Source of the DNA: XN24 sp035514535
Lineage (GTDB): Bacteria > Pseudomonadota > Gammaproteobacteria > Steroidobacterales > XN24
Length of the DNA: 26,524 nucleotides
NCBI GenBank assembly: GCA_035514535.1
Contig: DATKAZ010000101.1
Span: 1-26,524 of the forward strand
Direction: 5' to 3'
Below are positions 6,280-13,940 of the stretch, in pieces. The notes below the pieces were generated by a model. It worked only from the letters and a program-made list of their open reading frames with translations. It had not been told where the DNA came from and made no database searches. The position numbers and the translations under genes are program-made. Numbering within the stretch: position 1 is the first letter of the stretch; every line of letters starts with the position of its first letter.

Positions 6280-6840
6280 TCAGCCCGAACGCAGCGGCCG
6301 ACCGGTGGCGGCGTCGCGAATCTCGCTGGGCCGGTCGAGGCCGCCGGTGGCACCGCCGAGGATAAGGTCCAGCTCGTCGCCGAACCAGCGTCGCACCTGT
6401 GCGGCGGTGCGCGCCGGCGGGTGTCCGCTGCGATTCGCGCTCGTCGAGACGATTGCGAAGCCGGTTTCGCGGCACAGCGCCGCGGCCTGCGCATGCGCGG
6501 TGACGCGCACGGCGAGCGAGCCGCGCCCGCCGTGCAGCCACGCGGGGACCCAGCTCTGCGCAGGCAAAACCCAGGTCACCGGCCCCGGCCACGTGGCGGC
6601 GATGCGTGACCGCACTTCGCCGGATGCCGGCTCGACCCAGGGCTCCAGCTGCCGGGTATCGGCGGCGATCAGGATGAGGCCCATCGATGCGGGCCGTTCC
6701 TTGAGGGCGAGGATGCGGGCTACCGCCTCGGCATTCAACGGATCGCAACCGAGGCCCCAGACCGCCTCGGTCGGGTAGGCGATGACGCCCCCCGCGCGGA
6801 TCACGGTCCCCGCCCGGCGGATCGCGAGGCTGCCGGCCAT
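6280..6840 (-). CDS. tsaC: L-threonylcarbamoyladenylate synthase (Sua5/YrdC/YciO family)
   Basis: Makes threonylcarbamoyl-AMP from threonine, bicarbonate and ATP, the first step of t6A37 modification of ANN-decoding tRNAs. The 186-residue product is a short TsaC type without the Sua5 C-terminal domain. Seen in sequence: AYPTEAVWGLGCDP (21-34), the K-x-R motif at K47-R49, PGPVTWVLPA in the core and STSANRSG (132-139). The ATG at 6840 lies two bases after the topA stop, so the two genes are in one transcript. In Pseudomonas the equivalent gene also sits near hemF and dprA, in line with the arrangement here. Confidence 0.95.
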   Translation of the reverse strand: MAGSLAIRRAGTVIRAGGVIAYPTEAVWGLGCDPLNAEAVARILALKERPASMGLILIAADTRQLEPWVEPASGEVRSRIAATWPGPVTWVLPAQSWVPAWLHGGRGSLAVRVTAHAQAAALCRETGFAIVSTSANRSGHPPARTAAQVRRWFGDELDLILGGATGGLDRPSEIRDAATGRPLRSG

Positions 6841-6842
6841 AT

Positions 6843-9353
6843 TCAGGCCTGGTCGACTCCGTCGCCGCCCGTTTTTTTCGCCTTGCGGGCGGCGGCTTTC
6901 TTGCGGGGCGCGGATTTTTTCTTGGCGGCCTGCTTTTTCGCGCGCTTCTTCGCCGGTGCCTTGCCGGCGGTCGCCTTGCGCGCGGTCGCCTTCTTCGCGC
7001 CGGCTTTCTTTTTCGCGGCCGTCTTCCCGGCGCCTTTCTTTTTCGCACCCTTCTTCGCCGGCGCCTCGTCGAGGAACTTCGTGACCTCCTCGAGCGTCAG
7101 CGACTCTGGGTCCCGGTCTTTCGGGATGCTCGCGCGCCGGCCGGCGTCCGTCGCGTAGGGGCCGAAGCGGCCCTTCAGGATGCGGATGCCCTGCTCCGGG
7201 AAATCGCGAATGGTACGGCTGGCTTCGAGGACCTCCTTTTCCCGCACGATCTCGAGCGCGCGCTCGAGGCCGATGGTGTAGGGATCATCGTCCTTTTTCA
7301 GGGAGGCGTACCTGGCGCCGTATTTCACGAACGGCCCGAAGCGCCCGATATTGACCAGCACGGGAAGGCCGTCAGGCGTTTCGCCGAGCTCGCGCGGCAG
7401 CTTGAAGAGCTCCAGCGCCTCTTCCAGCGTGATGTTCTGCATGCTCTTGGTGCGCGGGATGCCGGCGAAGCGCGGCTTGTCGTCGTCCTCGGCCGTGCCG
7501 ACCTGGACGTAGGGCCCGAAGCGCCCGATTTTCACCAGCACCGGCTTGCCGCTTTCGGGATGCTTGCCCAGCTCGCGATTCGGCATGACGTCGCGCTTGC
7601 TGACCGAGCTTTCCTTGTCCTTGATCAGGTCGCGGAACGGTTCCCAGAAGCGCCCCAGCAGTTCCTGCCAGTTCTGCTCGCCGCGCGAGATCGCGTCGAG
7701 GCGGTCTTCCATGCGCGCAGTGAAATCGTAGTCCACGTAGCGGGTGAAGTGATCGCTCAGGAAGGTACTGACGATGCGGCCCACGTCGGTGGGAATGAAG
7801 CGCTTGCGTTCGAGCTCGACATACTCGCGGTCCACGAGCGTCGAGATGATCGCCGCATAGGTCGAGGGGCGGCCGATGCCGAACTCCTCCAGCGTCTTCA
7901 CCAGGCTGGCCTCGCTGAAGCGCGGCGGAGGCTTGGTGAAGTGCTGCTCGGCGTCGAGCTTGTTCAGTGCGATCAGCTCGCCTTCCTTGACCTGCGGGAG
8001 GCGGCGGTCCTGCTCGTCCTCGGCATCGTCGCGGCCTTCCTGGTAGACGGCGATATAGCCGGGCTCCACCAGAATGGAGCCGGACGCGCGAAAGCGGTGG
8101 CCCGCATCGACGGCCTGCGACGGCACCAGGTCGATCGCCACGGTGTCGAACACCGCGCTGGCCATCTGGCTCGCGACGGCCCGCTTCCAGATCAGCTCGT
8201 AGAGGCGCTGCTGGTCGCGATCGAGGCGCCCTGCCAGGTCATCGGGATGCCAGGCCGCGGAAGTCGGCCGGATGGCCTCGTGGGCTTCCTGGGCATTCTT
8301 GGCTTTCGTGCGGTAGTGACGCGGTTTCTCCGGCAACGCCTTGGCACCGAAGCGCTGCCCGATGACATGGCGGATCTCGGTGACCGCGTCCCCGGCGAGC
8401 GACACCGAATCGGTACGCATGTACGTGATCAGGCCCGTCGCGCCTTCGCCGAAATCGACGCCTTCGTAAAGTCGCTGCGCGGTGCGCATGGTCTTCTGGG
8501 CCGTGAATCCGAGCTTGCGGGCGGCCTCCTGCTGCAGCGTGGAGGTGGTGAACGGGGGCGCCGGGTTCTGGCGGCGCTGGCGGCGCTCGACGGCCGACAC
8601 CTTGAGCTTGCCGGCGGCGCTCTCGCGCAGGGTGCGCTCCGCCTCGCGCGCGGCGCCCTCGTCGCCGATGAAGAACTTCTCGAGCTTGTCGTCGAGGCGC
8701 TGGCCGCGATATTCGGCAAGGCGCGCCGGGAAGGCCTGGCCGTCCTTCTCCAGCTCGGCCTCGAGCGTCCAGTACTCGACCGGCTTGAAGGCCTCGATCT
8801 CGCGCTCACGTTCGACGATCAGGCGCAGCGCCGGGGTCTGCACGCGTCCCGCGGAGAGGCCCGGGCGGATCTTCTTCCACAGCAACGGCGACAGGTTGAA
8901 GCCGACCAGGTGGTCCAGGGCGCGGCGCGCCTGTTGCGCGTTGACCAGGTCGCCTGAGATCTCGCGTGGGTGCTTCAGCGCCTCCTGGACGGCGCGCCGG
9001 GTGATCTCGTGGAATGCGATGCGGTAAACAGGCCGGCCGTCGAGCAGGCCGCGCTCGCGGAGCGCCTCGCAGACATGCCAGCTGATCGCTTCGCCCTCGC
9101 GATCCGGGTCGGTCGCGAGGTAGAGCGCGTCGGCGCTGCGCATGGCCTTGGCAATCGCGTCGAGGTGGCGGTGATTGCGCTCGATTTCCTGGTACTTCAT
9201 CGCGAAGTTCGCGTCCGGGTCGACCGCGCCCTCCTTGGCCACCAGGTCGCGGACGTGACCGTAGGACGCGAGCACCTTGAAGTCGCCGCCGAGATACTTC
9301 TCGATGGTCTTCGCCTTGGCGGGTGATTCAACGATGACGAGATTCTTGCTCAT
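6843..9353 (-). CDS. topA: DNA topoisomerase I (type IA), zinc-finger-free with lysine-rich tail
   Basis: Relaxes negatively supercoiled DNA through a 5'-phosphotyrosyl intermediate. The 836-residue protein has the Toprim domain (ESPAKAKTIEKYLG near residue 9; acidic TDPDREGE 81-88), the SAGRVQTPALRLI block at 167-179, and the active-site tyrosine Y311 in GLITYMRTDS. After about residue 590 there are three topoisomerase C-terminal repeats, each with a G-R-F-G-P-[YF] core, rather than Cys4 zinc ribbons. No cysteine pairs are present in this part. The last ~73 residues (764-836) are an Ala/Lys/Arg-rich tail resembling histone-H1-like tails that bind DNA without sequence specificity. tsaC follows two bases downstream. 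Confidence 0.96.
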   Translation of the reverse strand: MSKNLVIVESPAKAKTIEKYLGGDFKVLASYGHVRDLVAKEGAVDPDANFAMKYQEIERNHRHLDAIAKAMRSADALYLATDPDREGEAISWHVCEALRERGLLDGRPVYRIAFHEITRRAVQEALKHPREISGDLVNAQQARRALDHLVGFNLSPLLWKKIRPGLSAGRVQTPALRLIVEREREIEAFKPVEYWTLEAELEKDGQAFPARLAEYRGQRLDDKLEKFFIGDEGAAREAERTLRESAAGKLKVSAVERRQRRQNPAPPFTTSTLQQEAARKLGFTAQKTMRTAQRLYEGVDFGEGATGLITYMRTDSVSLAGDAVTEIRHVIGQRFGAKALPEKPRHYRTKAKNAQEAHEAIRPTSAAWHPDDLAGRLDRDQQRLYELIWKRAVASQMASAVFDTVAIDLVPSQAVDAGHRFRASGSILVEPGYIAVYQEGRDDAEDEQDRRLPQVKEGELIALNKLDAEQHFTKPPPRFSEASLVKTLEEFGIGRPSTYAAIISTLVDREYVELERKRFIPTDVGRIVSTFLSDHFTRYVDYDFTARMEDRLDAISRGEQNWQELLGRFWEPFRDLIKDKESSVSKRDVMPNRELGKHPESGKPVLVKIGRFGPYVQVGTAEDDDKPRFAGIPRTKSMQNITLEEALELFKLPRELGETPDGLPVLVNIGRFGPFVKYGARYASLKKDDDPYTIGLERALEIVREKEVLEASRTIRDFPEQGIRILKGRFGPYATDAGRRASIPKDRDPESLTLEEVTKFLDEAPAKKGAKKKGAGKTAAKKKAGAKKATARKATAGKAPAKKRAKKQAAKKKSAPRKKAAARKAKKTGGDGVDQA

Positions 9354-9377
9354 TTCGGCTTTACGGTCTGTGCGTCG

Positions 9378-9407
9378 AAAAAACGGGCCGTGGCTCGCGC
9401 CACGACC
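9378..9407 (-). terminator. Intrinsic terminator after smg
   Basis: On the minus strand a nine-base-pair stem (one G-U pair; GGTCGTGGC with GCCACGGCC, + positions 9399-9407 and 9386-9394) encloses a GCGA tetraloop and is followed after two bases by six T residues (9383-9378). It lies between smg and topA and ends the LysM/dprA/smg unit, so topA probably has its own promoter. Confidence 0.85.
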
Positions 9408-9435
9408 CCCTGTGATGCTGTGCGCGGGTCGCGGG

Positions 9436-9912
9436 CTAGTGCGCTACCCAGGCCCTGTCCTCGAACACGAGGTCTTCCATGCGGGCGTATGCGGTCTCTT
9501 CTCCCGGCTGACTGAAGAGCACCATCAGCACGACCCACTTGATGTCATCGACATCGATTTCCGCGCAGTCGAGGGCCATCAGCCGATCGATCACCAGTTC
9601 ACGCTGGTGGGCCGAGAGGATCCCGATCTGCTCGAGATACATCATGTAGCCGCGGCCCTGGGCGTCCATGCGGACGCATTCGTCCCAGCCGTAGATGCGG
9701 ATGGCGCGCTCGGTCGGCGGCTCCCCGCCCTCGCCGGCGCGCCGCACGGCGAGTCCGTCCAGCCATTCGAGTGCGCGCTCGATCTCGCGGTCGCGAAACC
9801 CGGCGCGCTCGAGCTCGTCGCGCAGCCCCTCCCGGTTCGGTTCCGGCGACACGCCCTCGTCGCCTGCCGTCTCGAACAGATACATCAGTACGTCGAGCAC
9901 ACTCTCCGTCAT
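9436..9912 (-). CDS. smg: Smg / DUF494 family protein
   Basis: A 158-residue protein matching the length of E. coli Smg (157). It starts with the family N-terminus MTESVLDVLMYLFE and contains the conserved DIKWVVLMVLFSQPGEE segment followed by an E-D-L-V-F stretch near the C-terminus. The family is found next to dprA and topA in many beta- and gammaproteobacteria. Its molecular function is not established. The start at 9912 is one base away from the dprA stop (9914), so translation is probably coupled. A longer frame to 9981 overlaps dprA and lacks homology. Confidence 0.93.
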   Translation of the reverse strand: MTESVLDVLMYLFETAGDEGVSPEPNREGLRDELERAGFRDREIERALEWLDGLAVRRAGEGGEPPTERAIRIYGWDECVRMDAQGRGYMMYLEQIGILSAHQRELVIDRLMALDCAEIDVDDIKWVVLMVLFSQPGEETAYARMEDLVFEDRAWVAH

Positions 9913-9913
9913 T

Positions 9914-11023
9914 TCAGGACCTCGTCGTTTTCCGGGCGAAGCGCCCGCCCGGCAAGGACTCCACTGCTCCCTGGAGTTCAAGGATCAGCATCATCGAGGA
10001 AACCTCCGCAGCCGTCAAACCGGTCCTCGCGGCCAGCACGTCGACCCCTGCGGGGTCGTGTGCGAGGGCATCGAGCAGCTTCAGGTACTCGCGATCGGGC
10101 TCTTGCGCGGCGGCGGGCGCTAGCGGGGCGGGGCCCTCGGGCAGGATCGAGACCCCGGCCAGCGGTCCGATTTCGGCAAGTATGTCGTGCGCCGTTTCTA
10201 CAAGCACGGCGCCCTGGCGGATCAGCGCGTGGCAGCCGCGCGCCAGCGGATTGTGAATGCTGCCGGGAATCGCGAACACTTCGCGGCCCTGGTCGCCGGC
10301 GAGCCGGGCGGTGATCAGCGAGCCGCTGCGGCGCGCCGCCTCGACCACGAGCACGCCGAGCGACAGGCCGCTGATGATGCGGTTGCGACGCGGGAAGTTC
10401 TCCTTCAGCGGGTGCGTGCCGGGCAGGTATTCCGAGATGATCAGGCCTCCCTCCGCGATCCGCCGCGCGAGGTCGGCATTCCCGGCAGGATACGCGCGGT
10501 CGGGCCCGCAGCCGAGCACGGCGGTCGTGGCTCCGCCCGCGCTCAGCGCGCCCAGATGGGCCGCCGCATCGATGCCGGCGGCGAGACCGCTGCAGATCAC
10601 CAGGCCGCACTCCGCCAGGTAGGCCGCGAAGGCCTTTGCGTTCTCCGCCCCTTGCGGCGTCGGATTGCGGCTCCCCACGATTGCGAAGTGGGGTCGTCCG
10701 AGCAGCGCGCGCTCGCCGCGCAGGAACAGGGCGACGGGCGCGCCCGAGGACTGTTTCAGCAGCGGCGGGTAGTCGGGGTCGGCGAGCGTCAGCAGGTCGT
10801 GGCCGGGCTCCGCCAGCCAGTCCAGCGCGGCCGGCAGCCAGTCCGGCGCCGGGCCTGTCAGTTCGCGGGCCGCCTCGTCCGGCATGCCCGCCTCGCGCAG
10901 CGCGCCGCGGCCGGCCGCCAGCAATGCGGCGAGGCCGCCGGGGTGGGCCGCCGCACGGCGGGCCGCTTCGCCCGGGATGCCGGGCGCCAGTGAGAGGCGC
11001 AGCCAGGCGGCGGCATCGCGCAT
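9914..11023 (-). CDS. dprA: DNA-processing protein DprA (Smf)
   Basis: Binds incoming single-stranded DNA in natural transformation and loads RecA onto it. The 369-residue protein has an N-terminal helical (SAM-like) region (1-75), a Rossmann-like core with VGSRNPTPQG (116-125), SGLAAGIDAAAHLGAL (145-160), LGCGPDRAYPAGN (170-182) and the FPRRNRIISGLS loop, and a C-terminal winged-helix domain (about 306-362). GAGGG about eight bases upstream supports the ATG at 11023 rather than a GTG at 11053 that lies inside a hairpin. smg starts one base after its stop. Presence of DprA alone does not show that the organism is competent. Confidence 0.95.
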   Translation of the reverse strand: MRDAAAWLRLSLAPGIPGEAARRAAAHPGGLAALLAAGRGALREAGMPDEAARELTGPAPDWLPAALDWLAEPGHDLLTLADPDYPPLLKQSSGAPVALFLRGERALLGRPHFAIVGSRNPTPQGAENAKAFAAYLAECGLVICSGLAAGIDAAAHLGALSAGGATTAVLGCGPDRAYPAGNADLARRIAEGGLIISEYLPGTHPLKENFPRRNRIISGLSLGVLVVEAARRSGSLITARLAGDQGREVFAIPGSIHNPLARGCHALIRQGAVLVETAHDILAEIGPLAGVSILPEGPAPLAPAAAQEPDREYLKLLDALAHDPAGVDVLAARTGLTAAEVSSMMLILELQGAVESLPGGRFARKTTRS

Positions 11024-11041
11024 CGCGGGACCCTCAAAGCA

Positions 11042-11065
11042 CGACGCCGGCACAGGCCGGCGTCG
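11042..11065 (-). other. Hairpin between the LysM gene and dprA
   Basis: Perfect nine-base arms (CGACGCCGG at 11042-11050 and CCGGCGTCG at 11057-11065) with a six-base loop lie in the 71-base gap between the two minus-strand genes. Downstream on the minus strand only three T residues follow, so it is at best a weak or Rho-assisted terminator or an attenuator upstream of dprA. Confidence 0.45.
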
Positions 11066-11094
11066 CGAGTCGGAATGGGTACATACTCACGTGG

Positions 11095-12273
11095 TCAGGG
11101 ATTGCGCACCCGGTCCAGTACGCGAATCTCGTTCGCAGCCTGCATGATCAGCCCGTAGCTGAGGTCTTCGAAGGTGCGGAATACCATCAGATAGCCCGCA
11201 TATTCGTCCGGCAGCTGCACCCGTCCGCCGCCGAAACGGTCCGGAACCTCTTCTCCGGCCTGCCACACGGCCAGCACGTGTCCCGGCTCGAGGCCGTGTT
11301 TCGCGCCACGGTTGAGCGTGACGATCTGGTAGGCGCTGACGCGCGCGACACCGTCGATGACGTGAATGATGCGGCCCTCGACGTCGCGCTCGGGGGCCCG
11401 CGGGATGAAGCGCAGCGGGAAATCGGTCTCGACCGGGAGCAGCTTGTCCCCGTTGAGCGCCTCGCGCGCCGTGGCGCTCAGGTAGAACGTCGCAGGATCG
11501 CCGGTGCGCACGACGCGCCCCTCGCCCACGTAAACGCCCTGGTAGCCGAGCAGCCGGCCGTCGTCCGGGTCGTGCAGCGGGTCGCCCACGTGCAGCACGC
11601 TATAGAGATCTTCCTCGCCGAACTCGGCGCCCCGCACGTAGACCTCGTTCTGCGAGCTGTGCGCGAGGTGCCCGCGGCGGCTGGTCAGGATGTAGGGTGC
11701 GTTATCGACCGTGTCGCGGTCGAGCACGGCGGGGCGGCTCAGGAACGCTGCGATCCGGTCGTAGGGAATGGTGAAGATCGCGTCATCGAGCTGCTCGACG
11801 CGCACGCGCGGCTGGAAGCGCTCCGCGCCACCGCCCACCGCGTCGCCGCGCTCCAGCACGATGCGCGGCTGACCGTCCATGTAGACGAGCGTCAAGACGT
11901 CGCCGGGAAATATCAGGTGGGGATTGCGGACCTGCGGGTTCGCGTACCAGATCTCGGGCCAGTACCAGGGCTCGCGCAGGAACATGGCCGAGATGTCCCA
12001 CAAGGTGTCGCCTTTCCTGACGACGTAGCGATCCGGGTGTTGCGGGTTCAGCCGAACCGGGGTCGGTTCGCGGGTTGTCTCCCGTGGCGCCGGCTGTGCG
12101 CGCGACGGCGCGGCGGCCGGCGCAGGCGCCGGTCGCGCCGCAGGGGCCTGCGACTCCGTGTCTGGCGCGGGCGGCGGCGCTTCGGGCGTAGTGGCGCAGC
12201 CCGCGAACAGCAGTGCTGCGGCAAAACCGCTCAGAAGGCGTACTCGGGTCGGGCGGTAGATCGGCTTGGACAT
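11095..12273 (-). CDS. LysM-domain lipoprotein
   Basis: A 392-residue exported protein. The lipobox LFAGC places the lipidated cysteine at position 26, with S/A-rich residues after it, so outer-membrane anchoring is likely. A Pro/Ala-rich linker (27-80) leads to one LysM domain (about 82-131; YVVRKGDTLWDISAMFL then PGDVLTLVY), which binds peptidoglycan glycan chains. The remaining ~260 residues are a conserved but functionally uncharacterised beta-rich region, with repeated G-D-x-L/V patterns and a late L-N-R-G-A-K-H-G-L-E-P-G-H segment. A LysM protein between dprA and def is also found in Pseudomonas genomes. Role: probably cell-envelope maintenance. It is divergent from def. Confidence 0.9.
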   Translation of the reverse strand: MSKPIYRPTRVRLLSGFAAALLFAGCATTPEAPPPAPDTESQAPAARPAPAPAAAPSRAQPAPRETTREPTPVRLNPQHPDRYVVRKGDTLWDISAMFLREPWYWPEIWYANPQVRNPHLIFPGDVLTLVYMDGQPRIVLERGDAVGGGAERFQPRVRVEQLDDAIFTIPYDRIAAFLSRPAVLDRDTVDNAPYILTSRRGHLAHSSQNEVYVRGAEFGEEDLYSVLHVGDPLHDPDDGRLLGYQGVYVGEGRVVRTGDPATFYLSATAREALNGDKLLPVETDFPLRFIPRAPERDVEGRIIHVIDGVARVSAYQIVTLNRGAKHGLEPGHVLAVWQAGEEVPDRFGGGRVQLPDEYAGYLMVFRTFEDLSYGLIMQAANEIRVLDRVRNP

Positions 12274-12324
12274 GGCTGGCCTGACTCCATGCTGTCCGTT
12301 AAGTGAGAGGGGTCGGTCGGGGCT

Positions 12325-12333
12325 TGATATAAT
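12325..12333 (+). promoter_or_regulatory. Candidate extended -10 promoter for the def operon
   Basis: TG-A-TATAAT at 12325-12333 is a perfect extended -10 element for the housekeeping sigma factor. No good -35 box is seen 15-19 bases upstream, which extended -10 promoters tolerate. It would give a leader of about 135 bases before def. The divergent LysM gene starts 52 bases to the left, and its own promoter is not identified. Confidence 0.45.
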
Positions 12334-12431
12334 CCGCCAAGCCGAGACCGCATTCGCCCTGGCGCGGGCGTTCCCGCCACCGTCGCGTCAGCGCGAAGTT
12401 AGCACGGCGGGCTTGAATTGTCATACTGTTA

Positions 12432-12446
12432 GCCACACTTTGTGGC
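12432..12446 (+). other. Short hairpin in the def leader
   Basis: GCCACA (12432-12437) and TGTGGC (12441-12446) form a six-base-pair stem with a three-base loop about 30 bases before the def start. It could influence translation initiation or bind a dimeric regulator. There is no further support. Confidence 0.25.
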
Positions 12447-12475
12447 GTATTACACGAGGAACCGGAACCGCACTC

Positions 12476-13003
12476 ATGGCGATCCTGAACATACTCGAGT
12501 ACCCGGACCCGCGGCTTCGCACGAAGGCCGAGCCCGTGCTCGCCGTCGATGACGAACTCCGGCGGCTGGCCGCGGACATGCTCGAGACCATGTATGCGGC
12601 CCCCGGCATCGGCCTCGCGGCGACTCAGGTCAATGTCCATCGTCGCATGCTCGTCGCAGATATCTCGGAGAAACAGGACGCACCGCACGTTTTCATAAAT
12701 CCGGAGATTCTCGAGCATCGCGGGACCGAGGTCATGGAAGAAGGCTGCCTGTCGGTCCCCGGCTTCTACGAGCCCGTGACCCGCTCGGAGTGGGTCCACG
12801 TGCGCGCGCTGGGCCTCGACGGCGAACGGTTCGAGCTCGAGGTCGACGGCCTTCTGGCGGTATGCATCCAGCACGAAATGGATCACCTCGAGGGCAAACT
12901 GTTCGTCGACTACCTCTCGGACCTGAAGAGGCAGCGAATCCGCAAGCGGATCGAGAAAGAGCGCCGCCAGAAAGAACCCGATTCCGCCGCCCGCGCGCTG
13001 TAG
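12476..13003 (+). CDS. def: Peptide deformylase
   Basis: Removes the N-formyl group from nascent proteins, using an Fe2+/Zn2+ hydrolytic centre. The 175-residue product has all three motifs: GIGLAATQ (44-51), EGCLS with metal ligand C91, and QHEMDHLEG with H133, catalytic E134 and H137. The C-terminus is a basic helix (KRQRIRKRIEKERRQK) usual for gammaproteobacterial type I enzymes. The frame is open to 12266, but homology begins at MAILNILEYPDPRL, so 12476 is used. The AGGA at 12457-12460 is rather far for a ribosome binding site. fmt follows after 10 bases. The pairing of deformylase and formyltransferase is universal in bacteria. Confidence 0.96.
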   Translation: MAILNILEYPDPRLRTKAEPVLAVDDELRRLAADMLETMYAAPGIGLAATQVNVHRRMLVADISEKQDAPHVFINPEILEHRGTEVMEEGCLSVPGFYEPVTRSEWVHVRALGLDGERFELEVDGLLAVCIQHEMDHLEGKLFVDYLSDLKRQRIRKRIEKERRQKEPDSAARAL

Positions 13004-13013
13004 GCCGACCGAC

Positions 13014-13940
13014 ATGTCCCGCCTCGTGTTCGCGGGCAGCTCCGATTTTGCCGTGCCCTCCCTGGCCGCACTGGCCGCCCGCGGGGAGGTCGTTGCGGTC
13101 CTCACGCAGCCGGATCGGCCCGCCGGGCGCCGCCGCAGGCTCACCCCTACCGCCGTGCGCGCCTCTGCCGAGGACCGCGGCATTCCGGTCCTGGCGCCCG
13201 CTTCCCTGCGCACCCCCGCGGCCATGGCGGCTATCGGGGCATGGCGCCCGGATGCTCTGGTGGTCGTCGACTACGGTCTCCTCCTGCCGCCGGCCGTGCT
13301 GTCCCTGCCGCCCGCCGGATGCATCAACGGCCATGCCTCCCTGTTGCCTCGCTGGCGCGGCGCGGCACCGGTCCAGCACGCGATCCTGGCCGGCGATGCG
13401 GTCACCGGCGTGTCGATCATGCTGATGGAAGAAGGCCTCGACACCGGTCCAGTATACAAAATGCAAAAACTGGACATCGGCGCGGCGGAAACCGGCGGCG
13501 AGCTACGCGCGCGCCTCGCCAGGCTGTGCGCCGCGCTGCTGGCGGAAGCGCTGCCGGAGATTCTCGCGGGGCGGCTCGAGCCGCGGCCGCAGGACGATTC
13601 CCGCGCGACCTACGCGGCCAAGCTCGATCCGGCAGGCGCGGCACTGGACTGGCGCGGTTCGGCCGATGTCCTGGCGCGCCAGGTGCGGGCCTACGCGCCG
13701 AGGCCCGGAGCCTGGACGACCTGGCGCGGTGAGCGCCTCAAGCTGCATCGCGCGGTGCCGCTCACGGAGCGCGAGGGGCGTGCGGGTCGCGTCTGGCGGA
13801 CGGGCGCGGACGGGATCGACGTGGCCGCCGGCGAGGGCAGCGTGCGCGTGCTCGAACTGCAGGCGCCCGGCGGGCGTGTCCTGGGCTCGCGGGACTTTCT
13901 CAACGGCCGGGCACTGCTCGGCGAGCAGTTGGGCGGGTGA
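13014..13940 (+). CDS. fmt: Methionyl-tRNA formyltransferase
   Basis: Formylates initiator Met-tRNA with 10-formyltetrahydrofolate. The 308-residue protein has the N-terminal formyltransferase fold (1-190) and the C-terminal tRNA-binding domain (about 205-300). The catalytic triad is visible as N105 and H107 in NGHASLLPRWRGAAPVQ and D143 in GLDTGPV. The residue between N and H is Gly instead of the more common Val, and the usual AYGxxLP reads DYGLLLP. Both look like tolerated substitutions. A standard KMSKS-like or other loop is not expected in this family. Its stop overlaps the GTG start of rsmB (GTGA). Confidence 0.95.
   Translation: MSRLVFAGSSDFAVPSLAALAARGEVVAVLTQPDRPAGRRRRLTPTAVRASAEDRGIPVLAPASLRTPAAMAAIGAWRPDALVVVDYGLLLPPAVLSLPPAGCINGHASLLPRWRGAAPVQHAILAGDAVTGVSIMLMEEGLDTGPVYKMQKLDIGAAETGGELRARLARLCAALLAEALPEILAGRLEPRPQDDSRATYAAKLDPAGAALDWRGSADVLARQVRAYAPRPGAWTTWRGERLKLHRAVPLTEREGRAGRVWRTGADGIDVAAGEGSVRVLELQAPGGRVLGSRDFLNGRALLGEQLGG

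Noticed and set aside
5321..7048. A single 575-residue minus-strand frame covering hemF and the tsaC region
   Set aside because: Only the last 308 residues are HemF. The Arg/Pro-rich upstream part is an out-of-frame reading of tsaC and the topA tail; hemF has its own ribosome binding site at 6247.
11042..11065. Strong intrinsic terminator between the LysM gene and dprA
   Set aside because: The stem is perfect but only three T residues follow, so I list it as a hairpin rather than a confident terminator.
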